Below are positions 18,501 through 26,100 of a stretch of 64,000 bases of DNA, piece by piece (positions within the stretch are counted from its first letter, which is position 1; each line of letters begins with the position of its first letter). The stretch is from Geomonas subterranea (GTDB taxonomy: Bacteria > Desulfobacterota > Desulfuromonadia > Geobacterales > Geobacteraceae). A program made the translations under genes and the position numbers. The notes below the pieces were generated by a model that had not been told where the DNA came from, made no database searches, and worked only from the letters and a program-made list of their open reading frames with translations. Location of the stretch: the NCBI RefSeq assembly GCF_019063845.1, contig NZ_CP077683.1, positions 4,874,501 to 4,938,500 of the forward strand, written 5' to 3'.

Positions 18501-18930
18501 CGTTGATGGTGAGAAAGCCATGCCAGTCGGCGGTGAGCCATTCAGGCACCGGCCCCGGCCAGATGGGACGGATCGGGCCCCCCGCCGCAGCGACGGCGGG
18601 GTCGGCGAAGACCCTGTCGATCTCCTGCAGGTAATTGGCAGGGGCGGCTATGTCATCATCGGTGAAGACGACGACGTCGCCCACGGCCTTGAGGATGCCG
18701 GCATTCCTGGCGAATGAAAGACCCTGTCTTGCCTCGAAAAGGTACCGTACCGGGACGTTGGATGCCGCTGCCAGCGATTCGACCACCGCACGGGTGTCAT
18801 CCGAGGAGTTGTTGTCCACCACCAGGATCTCGAACTCAGATGACGCGAAATCCTGAGCCAGCAGGTCGGCGACGGAGTCCCTGAGCAGGGCGGAGCGGTT
18901 GTAGGTACAGATGACGACGGATATCTTCAT
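15553..18930 (-). CDS. three-domain glycosyltransferase (GT2-GT2-GT4)
   Basis: The protein has 1125 residues. An N-terminal GT2 domain (1-about 240; VVICTYNRS, VVDNNSSDD, FTDDDI as the DxD-type motif) is followed by a coiled coil (about 340-390). The segment LLNSLSWRVTQPLR (about 389-402) comes next and is shared with three other proteins of this locus. A second GT2 domain (about 495-740; IIIPVHNQ, FLNNDTN, GGFDERY.PAYFEDTDL) and a GT4-like domain (about 790-1110; FVGGTHPPNVDALRYF, APLRFGAGIKGKVLEA) complete it. Three catalytic domains on one chain suggest successive sugar additions to one growing repeat unit at the cytoplasmic membrane face. It lies 99 bases downstream of the double AlgX/J-like gene and is probably co-transcribed. 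Sugar specificity cannot be read from the sequence. Confidence 0.9.
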   Translation of the reverse strand: MKISVVICTYNRSALLRDSVADLLAQDFASSEFEILVVDNNSSDDTRAVVESLAAASNVPVRYLFEARQGLSFARNAGILKAVGDVVVFTDDDIAAPANYLQEIDRVFADPAVAAAGGPIRPIWPGPVPEWLTADWHGFLTINEFAAAAETGFFKGPHEYPWGANIAFRREVFGRIGTFPTDLGRVGKCLLSNEEVGLCRKIEAAGSKIAYAAGAVIFHKIPAERLTRQWYYHRTYWQGRSNAVMNAGSETELSKGLQRYLDLLAVYRLGQSFSDFDRECIRREVTGYIQQLMLQQSGGPAAAPVSGIRQLRWLIGSLETIVASSARCALQQGPAEHQDLMNQIRQLQSERQALTGRLEELQSELARQQALVQEKEKEAQTKGDQVEALLNSLSWRVTQPLRFVYDLVGAGSLVVFLKLALNILRHPRTVIGAINRDTLKLALGYLKNGDVKGLAGGVSYFVGRTSPSTEFRPVILHGNIDPATPLTLPACAKPVVSIIIPVHNQWAFTHSCLASIIRHSGDVPYEVIVADDLSSDETCRIDDIVQNVRVVRHSSNLGFLRNCNEAARHAAGDYLLFLNNDTNVQPGWLSPLVEVMERDAAVGITGSKLVYPDGMLQEAGGIIWQDASGWNFGWRDDPEKSSYNFVKDVDYVSGASLMVRRELWEKTGGFDERYVPAYFEDTDLAFQTRSLGYRVVFQPKSVVVHFEGVSHGKDVGAGVKAYQETNKQKFLERWQEVLQRDHFTNGQHVFQARDRSRYRKTLLVIDHYVPMYDRDAGSYFMYSLLRALVALDYKVVFWPENLYAHQPYTDVLQQMGVEVILGYHDFGAYLSEFGSYFDGAILTRNHISIKFIDTVRKHIPRVIYHDPDLEFLREQRRFEQEGGSQAELKKIKEREFYLFRNCDIIGIHSPVERDIILAEMPGADVEVIPLPIQDTTPSSAPFSQRSGLLFVGGTHPPNVDALRYFIQEILPLLLVEIPDLTLTVAGAVSHHELKGLDLSHVTFTGFVDDLRPLFEKALVYIAPLRFGAGIKGKVLEAANFGVPVVTTSVGAEGIGLIDGKSVAIADNAQAFSAAVLALHRNQELWELIRDEGRNYVECNFSQRAFQAKVDDVLGKLLRTGKQKSA

Positions 18931-19029
18931 TCGGAAGTCACTTTATGATCTAGGAGTAGGGTATTATCCGGCACTTGCCGGTGGTCAACGTACATCATCG
19001 GTACCTGCGCTGCAAGCGCTTTGCCCGAG

Positions 19030-21771
19030 TCAAGGGCGGATCACCGGCACCTTGCGCCAGCCCGTTTGCGATTCCGTATATTCCCGCACGGTGAAGCACC
19101 AGATCGCCAGCTTTTTCCCCGCCATGTTGTCTTTTCTGCGTGCCAGTTCGACGCGTGCCGGTGTCGCTCCAGAGCCGCGCACGCCGATCAGGTCGAGCCT
19201 CACCCCCAGCTCGAAGGCAAGGTTATCGAGCAGCCCCGCGTCCTTGGCATGCATGTCGCCGCCGGAATGGAAGATGAGGGTGTGGCTGTCACCCAGAAGC
19301 ACGATCGGGCTGTTGCGGTCCGGTTGCGGCGCGGGGGAGACGCGGGAGACAGTCACTGTCTCGGCGGCCGCATTCGTCCCTTCGGCAAGGTCGCCCGTCA
19401 CCTGCACGTTCTCCTTGCTCCTGGTGAACTGCTGCTTCTCAAGACCCTGGTACCACGGCCGGGAGGCGATCTTCTCCTTCAGTGCACGGGCCACCGCCGC
19501 TATGCCGGCCGGGGACCAGTGGGTGTCCTTTTGCAGGAACAAGGTCGAAGAGCCGCTTTTCCGAGCGTCGATGAAGAGCTTCGTAAGGTCGAGGTAGTCG
19601 ACTCCGGCGTTGCCGAGCAACTGCAGGAACTGCTGGTGCGCCGTGTCCAAACGTCCAACCTGCGGTGTGATCCCCTGGACGAGCTTGTCCGGGTAGACAT
19701 GGGCCTTCGCCGGCACCGGCACCACGATCAGCTCAATCCCGGCGCGATCCAGCTGCTGCTTGAAGTCCAGAATAGCGGCAAGCGGGTCGCGGCTGTCGGA
19801 TTTCCCGGCGAGGCTGGTGGTCTGGGCGGCATCTCCCCAGAACTGCCCTTTAGCGATGTGGTTCAGCTCCTGGCGAGAAAAGAGCCAGCCATCCAGGCCA
19901 GCGACCGACCGTCCTTCGTCCTTCGCTGCATTTATCTCTGCTACCCGCTTCTGGAACAGGGCATTCGCGTCGGCGGCTGTCAACTGCGGGCTGCTCGCCG
20001 GTTCCTGATGGCGAGCGGGTTCAGGTGCAGGCGGTGCTGGGGGGACTGTCTTGGGAATAGGTGCAGCTGCAGGTTTCGCTGCAGTCGAGGCCGGCACCAC
20101 GGCATCGTCCGGTTGGGCCAGCCAGAAAATGTCGAGCAGCATGGTGGCTTCGTTTTGCAATTCGATGCGCTGGTAGCCGCCGTACTTCTTCTCTACCTGC
20201 GCCCAGGGGCGCAGTTTCAGGCTCACCCGTTCTCCCCGGTGATAGCGGGTGGCGGGGGTGACTGTGTCGTTGCGCATGCCCCAGGCAAACACCACGATCT
20301 GCGAGGCAGCAAAGGGCTTTCCTCCCGCGGTCACCTGCTTCAGGTGCATGGCTATGACGGCGTCTTTATAGGCGGTGCTGCCCGGGCGCGGCGGACGGGT
20401 GATTTCTTCAATGACCCCTTCGAGCTGCAGCCCGTTCGGGGCTGCCTTGGCCGTCTCTACCGCCTGCTGCACTGCCGCGGTCAGGGGAGCCTGGGGACGT
20501 TTCACCACCGCAAGGTCGATCATCTTCCAGTCGCCCAGCGCCAGCTCGCGGGCGGCGAATTCATAGACCACCACCTTTTTTCCAGCCAGGCGGTCCTCGC
20601 CGCGCCTCAGTTCCTTGCTAAGTTGCTGCCGCGTGGAGAAGGAGCCTTTGTCGTTGATCAGGATGGCGTCAACCGGGCGCTTGAGCTGGAAGCTCAACTG
20701 TTCCACCAGGCCGCTGCCGGTGCCCCATCCCATGCCGTCCAGCGAGAAGATGTTGGCGTAGCTGTCGCCGAGGAAGAGGATGTCCGCGTTGCGCGAGGCG
20801 GACCACGGCGTGCTGTCCGCCAGTCGTACCTGGTGCAGCGCGACACGCTGCTTATCGTAATCGGCGGCTGTCTTCAGCATCGCCGCCAGGTCGCCCCTGT
20901 TCTCAGCGGAACTGGCGACCCTGGTGTAGGCCACCGGCGCCCCCTGCGGCAGAAGCCGTTTCTCTTGCAGATACACCGCCAGGTGCTGCGCCACCATTTC
21001 GCTGCCGGCCGGGGTCCAGTGGGTGTCCCTCTTGAGAAAGAGAGCCTCTTTCCCCTTTGCCTCAAACAGCAGCGGAGCTGGATCGAACACGTGCACTCCC
21101 TGCGCTTCGAGGCGGCGCACGAACTCCGGAAAGGAAGGGTTTTGCAGCGGAGCGGCCGTCCTGATGTAGCGGCTGGAGAAGTACTCCGGGTAGATGCTCG
21201 CCTTGGCGGGGGAGGGGAGGACCACCAGTTCGATGCCTCGCCTGGCTAGTTGTTTCTTGAAGTCCACGATGGCCTTGACGGGGTCGGGCTGTACCTCCCT
21301 TCTCACCTTCAGGGCGGCGGGATCGAGAAAAGGAGCCCCGGTCAGGTAATCGATGGTGGGGCGAAAGAAGAGCCACCCCTCCCGCCCGCAGTACACGTCG
21401 CGGCTCCCCGCGCCCAGCGTGCCGATCAGAACCTTCTCGATGGCGGGCCCCGCGGCGGAGAGAAGCCAGGACTCCTCCTCGAGGCTGCTCTCGAACTTCC
21501 TCGCGTTTGCCATGGTCTTTTCATTGATGAGGCGGCTGACCTCGAAGGCGTAGCCCAGGCCGCTTTCCTTAGCGCGTAGCGCTTTCAGGTCGGACGATTG
21601 ATCGTCATAGGTGAAGGCGGCGAACGATTTGGAGAGCGGAGAATTTTCCAGGACGCACTGGGCTACCGGGACCACTGCGATGGTGCAGATAAGGGCGATC
21701 AGCAGGAACCATTTCACAGCACCGCTTGCCTCGGTGCTTTCTATGCCGGTTCCCGCGTTCTTCATGGACAT
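19030..21771 (-). CDS. tandem AlgX/AlgJ-type SGNH O-acetyltransferase, membrane anchored
   Basis: The protein has 913 residues. I use the ATG at 21771, which has GGGAG 8 bases upstream, rather than the TTG at 21786. One N-terminal membrane segment (about 20-42) is followed by a first AlgX/J domain. Its KRDTHWTPAG (about D249, H251) and LFLGDSYA (about S337) provide a Ser-Asp-His set. A beta-rich spacer and an Ala/Pro linker (about 560-595) lead to a second full domain with QKDTHWSPAG (about D749, H751) and LLGDSHT (about S829). AlgJ and AlgX family proteins transfer acetyl groups to exported polysaccharide in the periplasm, using acetyl delivered by an MBOAT protein. Such a protein is encoded directly upstream at 21920-23419. 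Two active-site copies in one chain is uncommon. Confidence 0.88.
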   Translation of the reverse strand: MSMKNAGTGIESTEASGAVKWFLLIALICTIAVVPVAQCVLENSPLSKSFAAFTYDDQSSDLKALRAKESGLGYAFEVSRLINEKTMANARKFESSLEEESWLLSAAGPAIEKVLIGTLGAGSRDVYCGREGWLFFRPTIDYLTGAPFLDPAALKVRREVQPDPVKAIVDFKKQLARRGIELVVLPSPAKASIYPEYFSSRYIRTAAPLQNPSFPEFVRRLEAQGVHVFDPAPLLFEAKGKEALFLKRDTHWTPAGSEMVAQHLAVYLQEKRLLPQGAPVAYTRVASSAENRGDLAAMLKTAADYDKQRVALHQVRLADSTPWSASRNADILFLGDSYANIFSLDGMGWGTGSGLVEQLSFQLKRPVDAILINDKGSFSTRQQLSKELRRGEDRLAGKKVVVYEFAARELALGDWKMIDLAVVKRPQAPLTAAVQQAVETAKAAPNGLQLEGVIEEITRPPRPGSTAYKDAVIAMHLKQVTAGGKPFAASQIVVFAWGMRNDTVTPATRYHRGERVSLKLRPWAQVEKKYGGYQRIELQNEATMLLDIFWLAQPDDAVVPASTAAKPAAAPIPKTVPPAPPAPEPARHQEPASSPQLTAADANALFQKRVAEINAAKDEGRSVAGLDGWLFSRQELNHIAKGQFWGDAAQTTSLAGKSDSRDPLAAILDFKQQLDRAGIELIVVPVPAKAHVYPDKLVQGITPQVGRLDTAHQQFLQLLGNAGVDYLDLTKLFIDARKSGSSTLFLQKDTHWSPAGIAAVARALKEKIASRPWYQGLEKQQFTRSKENVQVTGDLAEGTNAAAETVTVSRVSPAPQPDRNSPIVLLGDSHTLIFHSGGDMHAKDAGLLDNLAFELGVRLDLIGVRGSGATPARVELARRKDNMAGKKLAIWCFTVREYTESQTGWRKVPVIRP

Positions 21772-21800
21772 TGCAGTGACTCCCAAAACATGAACCGTCA

Positions 21801-21912
21801 GCCACAGAGATCTGAAAATATCGGAGAGAGCATTTACATCTCCCTGACAGTTATCCTTGCAGCAGTTGCTTAGCCTCGGTTTTCTCAGACTTTCTCAGAA
21901 GTTCTCCGTGGC
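21801..21912. repeat. intergenic inverted repeat (GCCACAGAGA family)
   Basis: GCCACAGAGATCTGAAAA at the left end is answered in inverse by CTCAGAAGTTCTCCGTGGC at the right end, with partial pairing between. It separates the AlgX/J-like gene from the MBOAT gene upstream of it, and looks like a dispersed non-coding element. Confidence 0.45.
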
Positions 21913-21919
21913 AAATGGT

Positions 21920-23419
21920 TTAAAAGGCCGAGTAGATGAAGGGACTATGGGCTTTGGTGACCAGGGTCGCGATCGACAACAGGAGCAAACCGTAGCACCA
22001 GGCGGCTTTCTTCCAGTTCAGGCTGCTGGTAAAGTCCCAGGTCTGCGGTGCGCTCCATACAAGAACTGCCGCCACGGCGATGCTCAACAGGTAGTACGGC
22101 TGATAGATCACGCCTGCGACCAGGTCGGTGCCTGCATTCTTATCCCGCAGCCCGAACATGCTGCCGAAATAACCGAAGGCGGAGCCGAGGTCGGCGGCGC
22201 GGAAAAAGACCCAGGTCAGCGATACAGGGATGAAGGTACAGCAGACCCTGACCGGTTTGGGCAACTTCCAGTAGCCGCTCTTCCTGGTCCGGAGCTGTTC
22301 CAGTCCCAGCAGCACGCCATGCATCGTTCCCCAGGCCGCGAAGGTCCAGCCAGCACCGTGCCAGATGCCGCAGATGGTGAACACGATGACGCTGCTTGCG
22401 ATGGCGGGGTAGTTGTAGCGGAACTTCTCGCGCACCATGCGCTCCCGGACCTTGTCCGTCAGCAGCATGTAGTTGAGCGGGGTGAAGAGGTAGTCGCGCA
22501 GCCAAGTGGAGAGGGAGATGTGCCAGCGCCGCCAGAAGTCGGCAAACGAATCTGCGAGATAGGGAGAGTCGAAATTCTTGGCGATGGCGAAGCCGAACAT
22601 GAGGCAGACACCGATCGCCATGTCAGAGTAGGCGCTGAAGTCGAAGTAGATCTGCATGGTGTAGGCGAAGAGGCCGTACCAGGCGTCGAACGCGTTCAGC
22701 GTCGCCGCGTTGAAGCAGGTGTCGGCAACCTTGCCGCAGGGGTCAGCCAGGAGGATCTTCTTGGCGAGGCCGAGGCACATGAAGGTGGTGCCGCGGGCGA
22801 ACTTTTCCAAACTGTGGGTGCGGGAGGCGAGTTGCACCGCCACGTCCCGGTAGCGAACGATGGGGCCGGCGATGAGTTGCGGGAACATGGCGACATAGCA
22901 TGCGAAGTCGATGAAGCTGCGGGTGGCGCGCACACTCCCCTGCCAGACGTCGATGGTGTAGCTCACCATCTTGAAGACGTAGAAGCTGATGCCCAGCGGT
23001 AGCGCGATGCGGAACAGTCCCTCCACCCGCAGATGTTCCAACCCGAGCGACGCGAGGAGCGCGTTCAGGTTATCGATGCCGAAGTGGAAGTACTTGAAGA
23101 AGCCGAGCAGCGACAGGTTCGCTGTTATCGCGAGCCAGAAGGCCGCTTTTTGCCGCAGGCTCGCCGGATCGTCCCCATCCAGCAGGGGGAGTTCTCCCGT
23201 CGCCGGCTCCCCCGGCCTGCGCGCCATGGCGTGGGCGCAGTAGTAGGTGATTGTGGTCGAGCCGAAAAGGAGCAGTGTGAAATAGGGATTGGCCCAGCCG
23301 TAAAAGAAGTAGCTGAGACCGGTCAGCGTCAGGTTGCGGCCGCGCGCCGGCATAAGGTAGTAAAGCAGGAGCGCCGCAGGCAGGAACATGAACAGGAAGA
23401 TGTAAGAGCTGAACAGCAT
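21920..23419 (-). CDS. MBOAT-family membrane O-acyltransferase (AlgI-like)
   Basis: The protein has 499 residues and about ten membrane segments, a usual length for AlgI. Typical MBOAT blocks are visible. They include SYFFYGWANPYF near the N-terminus, AGPIVRYRD (about 195), YFDFSAYSDMAIG (about 265), NFDSPYLADSFADFWRRWH (about 293) and GIWHGAGWTFAAWG (about 360), which carries the invariant catalytic His. AlgI proteins move acetyl groups from a cytoplasmic donor to periplasmic SGNH partners. The tandem AlgX/J-type protein encoded 148 bases downstream is the obvious partner. The start has AGGT at suitable spacing. Together the two genes predict acetylation of the exported glycan. Confidence 0.93.
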   Translation of the reverse strand: MLFSSYIFLFMFLPAALLLYYLMPARGRNLTLTGLSYFFYGWANPYFTLLLFGSTTITYYCAHAMARRPGEPATGELPLLDGDDPASLRQKAAFWLAITANLSLLGFFKYFHFGIDNLNALLASLGLEHLRVEGLFRIALPLGISFYVFKMVSYTIDVWQGSVRATRSFIDFACYVAMFPQLIAGPIVRYRDVAVQLASRTHSLEKFARGTTFMCLGLAKKILLADPCGKVADTCFNAATLNAFDAWYGLFAYTMQIYFDFSAYSDMAIGVCLMFGFAIAKNFDSPYLADSFADFWRRWHISLSTWLRDYLFTPLNYMLLTDKVRERMVREKFRYNYPAIASSVIVFTICGIWHGAGWTFAAWGTMHGVLLGLEQLRTRKSGYWKLPKPVRVCCTFIPVSLTWVFFRAADLGSAFGYFGSMFGLRDKNAGTDLVAGVIYQPYYLLSIAVAAVLVWSAPQTWDFTSSLNWKKAAWCYGLLLLSIATLVTKAHSPFIYSAF

Positions 23420-23838
23420 CGGTTTACCTATACGGCTCTAGGGGCAGCTTGGAACGGGGAGAGCCCATTGAAGTTAAAGTTGCCGAAATGGCAGGCACCG
23501 CCAGCTTAAGATTTCTCTGTGCTACGTGGAGATCAGCCATGCAAGCGCCAACACCGCACAGGAAAAGGCGACAAAACAGCCGCAGACAACCGCATTACCG
23601 CATTGCGAAAACTGCAATCCGTCTGCTCCGTGTGCTGCGAAATCCAGCGCGTGGCAATTTTTTTTGCTCCTGACGAGCACGCATTGCTTGCAGAAGAATA
23701 TGCCAGATTTTGAAGTGACCTGATGATTATCTTGAGTCTTGCCAGATATACAGACAGTCCTCGAAGTTACATGCTTATTTATGCAAAAGCTACTTTAAAA
23801 TACTGCATCTGACCAAGCCAGTGACACGGAAGTTCTTC
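23420..23838. other. gene-poor AT-richer region
   Basis: No frame here has both a ribosome binding site and protein-like composition. A run of eight T follows TGGCAA at 23652. It resembles a sigma-54 site, but the GG-to-GC spacing is 11, one too long. The region must contain the promoter of the MBOAT gene (-). Confidence 0.5.
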
Positions 23839-24133
23839 CTACCGGCCTGTCTTGTAATAGGCCGTCTGATCAATGCCGCAGAGTTTTCCTTCTGTGATTT
23901 CGGCGGGAACCTTTCTGAATTTATCGGCCACGACATCGAAAGATAGTGCGGCTCCAACGGTGGTGTCGAAACCGGAGAGTTCTCCCGCAGAAATTGTCAC
24001 CCCAGCGTTGCGCTTTGGCCTCATACTGCTTTGATACGCGACATGAAACTGAAACTGAGAAGTCGAGGCATCTGTTACCGCTTTAGCATCCAGTTCGGAG
24101 AGTGAACTGGGGGTGAGATAAAATTGCGGGACT
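23839..24133 (-). pseudogene. short orphan frame, possible gene remnant
   Basis: From just after the stop of the 24137-26077 gene, one frame stays open for 97 codons and has a protein-like composition throughout (VPQFYLTPSSLSELDAKAV .. FRKVPAEITEGKLCGIDQ). It begins directly after a TAA. The only start codon in frame is the ATG at 24024 (61 residues), which has no ribosome binding site. This fits the 3' remnant of a decayed exported-protein gene. I do not recognise the family. It could also be chance. Confidence 0.3.
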
Positions 24134-24136
24134 TAC

Positions 24137-26077
24137 TCAGTGTTGTTCCCGGTAATAATTGGGTCGTTTCACGCCGAAAAAGCTAATTGATTTTATGGCT
24201 GTAGGCGGAACAACCCCTTTTTGTGGAATAATCCATCCAGTTGAAAGATCAATTTCGATTTTTCTGGATTGGCCATCTGTCGCAAAAGTAAAACTCTCAA
24301 CATTATTTGGCTGAGTATCACTTCTAACAATAGAATCGACAGCTTTGCTGTATCGAGCAGTAAGGTAGGTGATTTCCTTAGATTTAAATTCAATTTCAAC
24401 TATGAAGTACGGAAACTCTGAAACTTTCTCAGGCACTTCGATGGTTAATTGTCCTTCCGCGCCTCGCTTTCCTTTTTCAGGCCACATTTCTAGTACACCA
24501 TCCGAAGAAAACGAAGATTTTCCGGCACTGCTGGTGGGGGTGTAGTGGACAAAGCTTGGTATCAGCGACCCTGTATACGAGGTGATGAAGTCTTTCACTG
24601 AATGGTCTGGGTCGAAAAGAGGAAGGGGCGCAAAAGAGGCATATGGTGTGCCGGGGACGAAGGGAAATAGACAAACGGCCCTCTTGTTGAGGAAACCATT
24701 ACCCTCGCGGGCAACGTTTCGTAAAACCATGGAGTCCCCGCCAGCTCGAAATAGCATGTCGGGAACAATATGTGACAAGTAGGCGAAATAATGCGGAATA
24801 CTACCGCCAGGGTAGAGAGAGGGGGTACTAATGATAGAAGAGCCAATGATAAGGACAGGCGAATCCTGTCCCGGGCCAATCGTCAGCGGTCTGGAATCTT
24901 TGAATACTGCCGAGTAGACTGCAGGCTGAAGCTCATTGAATTTGGGATTCCCCGCCGGCCATTTGAAAGTTTCATGTGGCTGGCGTTTCAAACTCAGACT
25001 GGTGCTGGGCAAGGATGGCACGATGTCGTATCTGCTTATTCTCCTGGCCATTTCTTCGGCGATAACCCATGCAATGCCTTCAGCTGGGTGGATCTCACTG
25101 AAATCTTGATACCAGTACATCAATGGGAACTTAAACCGCTGTGCTTTAGCTGCCGAGATTACATCGGGTATGATCTCTATATCTGCTTCAAGCAGGGTTT
25201 TGTACATTCGAAGCAAATAAGGGTTGTAGGTCTGGTCTTGGGGGACGCCGGTAAACAGATCATCTACGATTTCACCTTTGTGTGGCATCCTGATTAGTAT
25301 TAAATCAACATTGCGTGCTGCTAAGTATTCCTTGAATAGCTTAATGGATTCGACAAATTTGGCATTGAAAGTCTCGCCATTGTCTACTTTGCCTGCACTA
25401 AAGAAACTGTCGCCAATCCATTTTTGTGCCTTGACTTGCTGCTGAGCAGCATATTTCTCTCTAACAGGTTTGAGTGACTGGTACCACTTATCCCAGTCCC
25501 CGCCATTCTTCTGAAGCAGCTTCTCAATTTCAGCGAGGTCGTGCTCCATCTGAGCCTTCCGTAAGGAGTCGCTTTTAGTCCTTACTATTTTCGACGATGG
25601 TTTTTGGGGGGGGCGCTCCTGCTTTTTTAAAGTAAAGCCGATTTTTTCTTTAGGAGTGCTGAATTCATGCACTGTCTGAATTTGTACAGGAAAGAAGAGT
25701 TCCAGGTCTAGATCCTCAATCTCGTCCGCTTGTTGAATTTGCTTCACGTTGTCTGGCATCGAGGAAAAAGGCACTACCGAAACTCTTATCATGTCACCTT
25801 TCTTGTATCCGGCCTCCGAGGAGTATTCCCGCGAAAAAAAACCAGGCAAAACTAGGGTGAATTTCTGAGGAATGCTTTTCCCTGCGATGATTCGAGATGC
25901 TTCAACTACAACTGTAAAATAACAATCTGGATAAGGATTGGTTTTCGGTTCCGGTAGATGGGACGCCTGCACTATCGTGCCCTCTACAACGGTTGGGGAG
26001 GCTTCTGAGGCAGAGGACGATGTTGTGCATTTTATTAAGATGATGAGCGCAATTGTTACAATGGCTATTACCCGCAT
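24137..26077 (-). CDS. AlgX-like SGNH-fold exported protein (paralogue of next gene)
   Basis: The protein has 646 residues, and its ATG is preceded by TGGAGA. The hydrophobic N-terminus (MRVIAIVTIALIILIKC) is a signal or lipoprotein-like segment. It aligns along its length with the product of the gene 23 bases upstream (26101-28047). Shared landmarks are NPYPDCY, LVLPGFF, KWIGDSFF, NPYLLRMYK and RFKFPLMYWY. A D-x4-HPAEG block near 330 resembles the D-x-HW-x-PAG block of AlgX/J proteins. LIIGSS near 430 stands in the place of their GDS serine motif. I infer an SGNH-type periplasmic acyl or acetyl transferase or esterase acting on the glycan. This has not been shown. Base composition is clearly more AT-rich than its paralogue and neighbours, which hints at separate acquisition. 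Confidence 0.8.
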   Translation of the reverse strand: MRVIAIVTIALIILIKCTTSSSASEASPTVVEGTIVQASHLPEPKTNPYPDCYFTVVVEASRIIAGKSIPQKFTLVLPGFFSREYSSEAGYKKGDMIRVSVVPFSSMPDNVKQIQQADEIEDLDLELFFPVQIQTVHEFSTPKEKIGFTLKKQERPPQKPSSKIVRTKSDSLRKAQMEHDLAEIEKLLQKNGGDWDKWYQSLKPVREKYAAQQQVKAQKWIGDSFFSAGKVDNGETFNAKFVESIKLFKEYLAARNVDLILIRMPHKGEIVDDLFTGVPQDQTYNPYLLRMYKTLLEADIEIIPDVISAAKAQRFKFPLMYWYQDFSEIHPAEGIAWVIAEEMARRISRYDIVPSLPSTSLSLKRQPHETFKWPAGNPKFNELQPAVYSAVFKDSRPLTIGPGQDSPVLIIGSSIISTPSLYPGGSIPHYFAYLSHIVPDMLFRAGGDSMVLRNVAREGNGFLNKRAVCLFPFVPGTPYASFAPLPLFDPDHSVKDFITSYTGSLIPSFVHYTPTSSAGKSSFSSDGVLEMWPEKGKRGAEGQLTIEVPEKVSEFPYFIVEIEFKSKEITYLTARYSKAVDSIVRSDTQPNNVESFTFATDGQSRKIEIDLSTGWIIPQKGVVPPTAIKSISFFGVKRPNYYREQH

Positions 26078-26100
26078 GCCTTATCTCCAGTCCCCCTGCT

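Noticed and set aside
19021-21249. 742-codon + strand frame opposite the double AlgX/J-like gene
   Set aside because: Arg/Gly/His-rich shadow without domains; the - strand frame has clear SGNH motifs.
23652-23668. Sigma-54 promoter TGGCAA..TTGCT
   Set aside because: GG and GC are 11 bases apart instead of 10, and no + strand gene follows.
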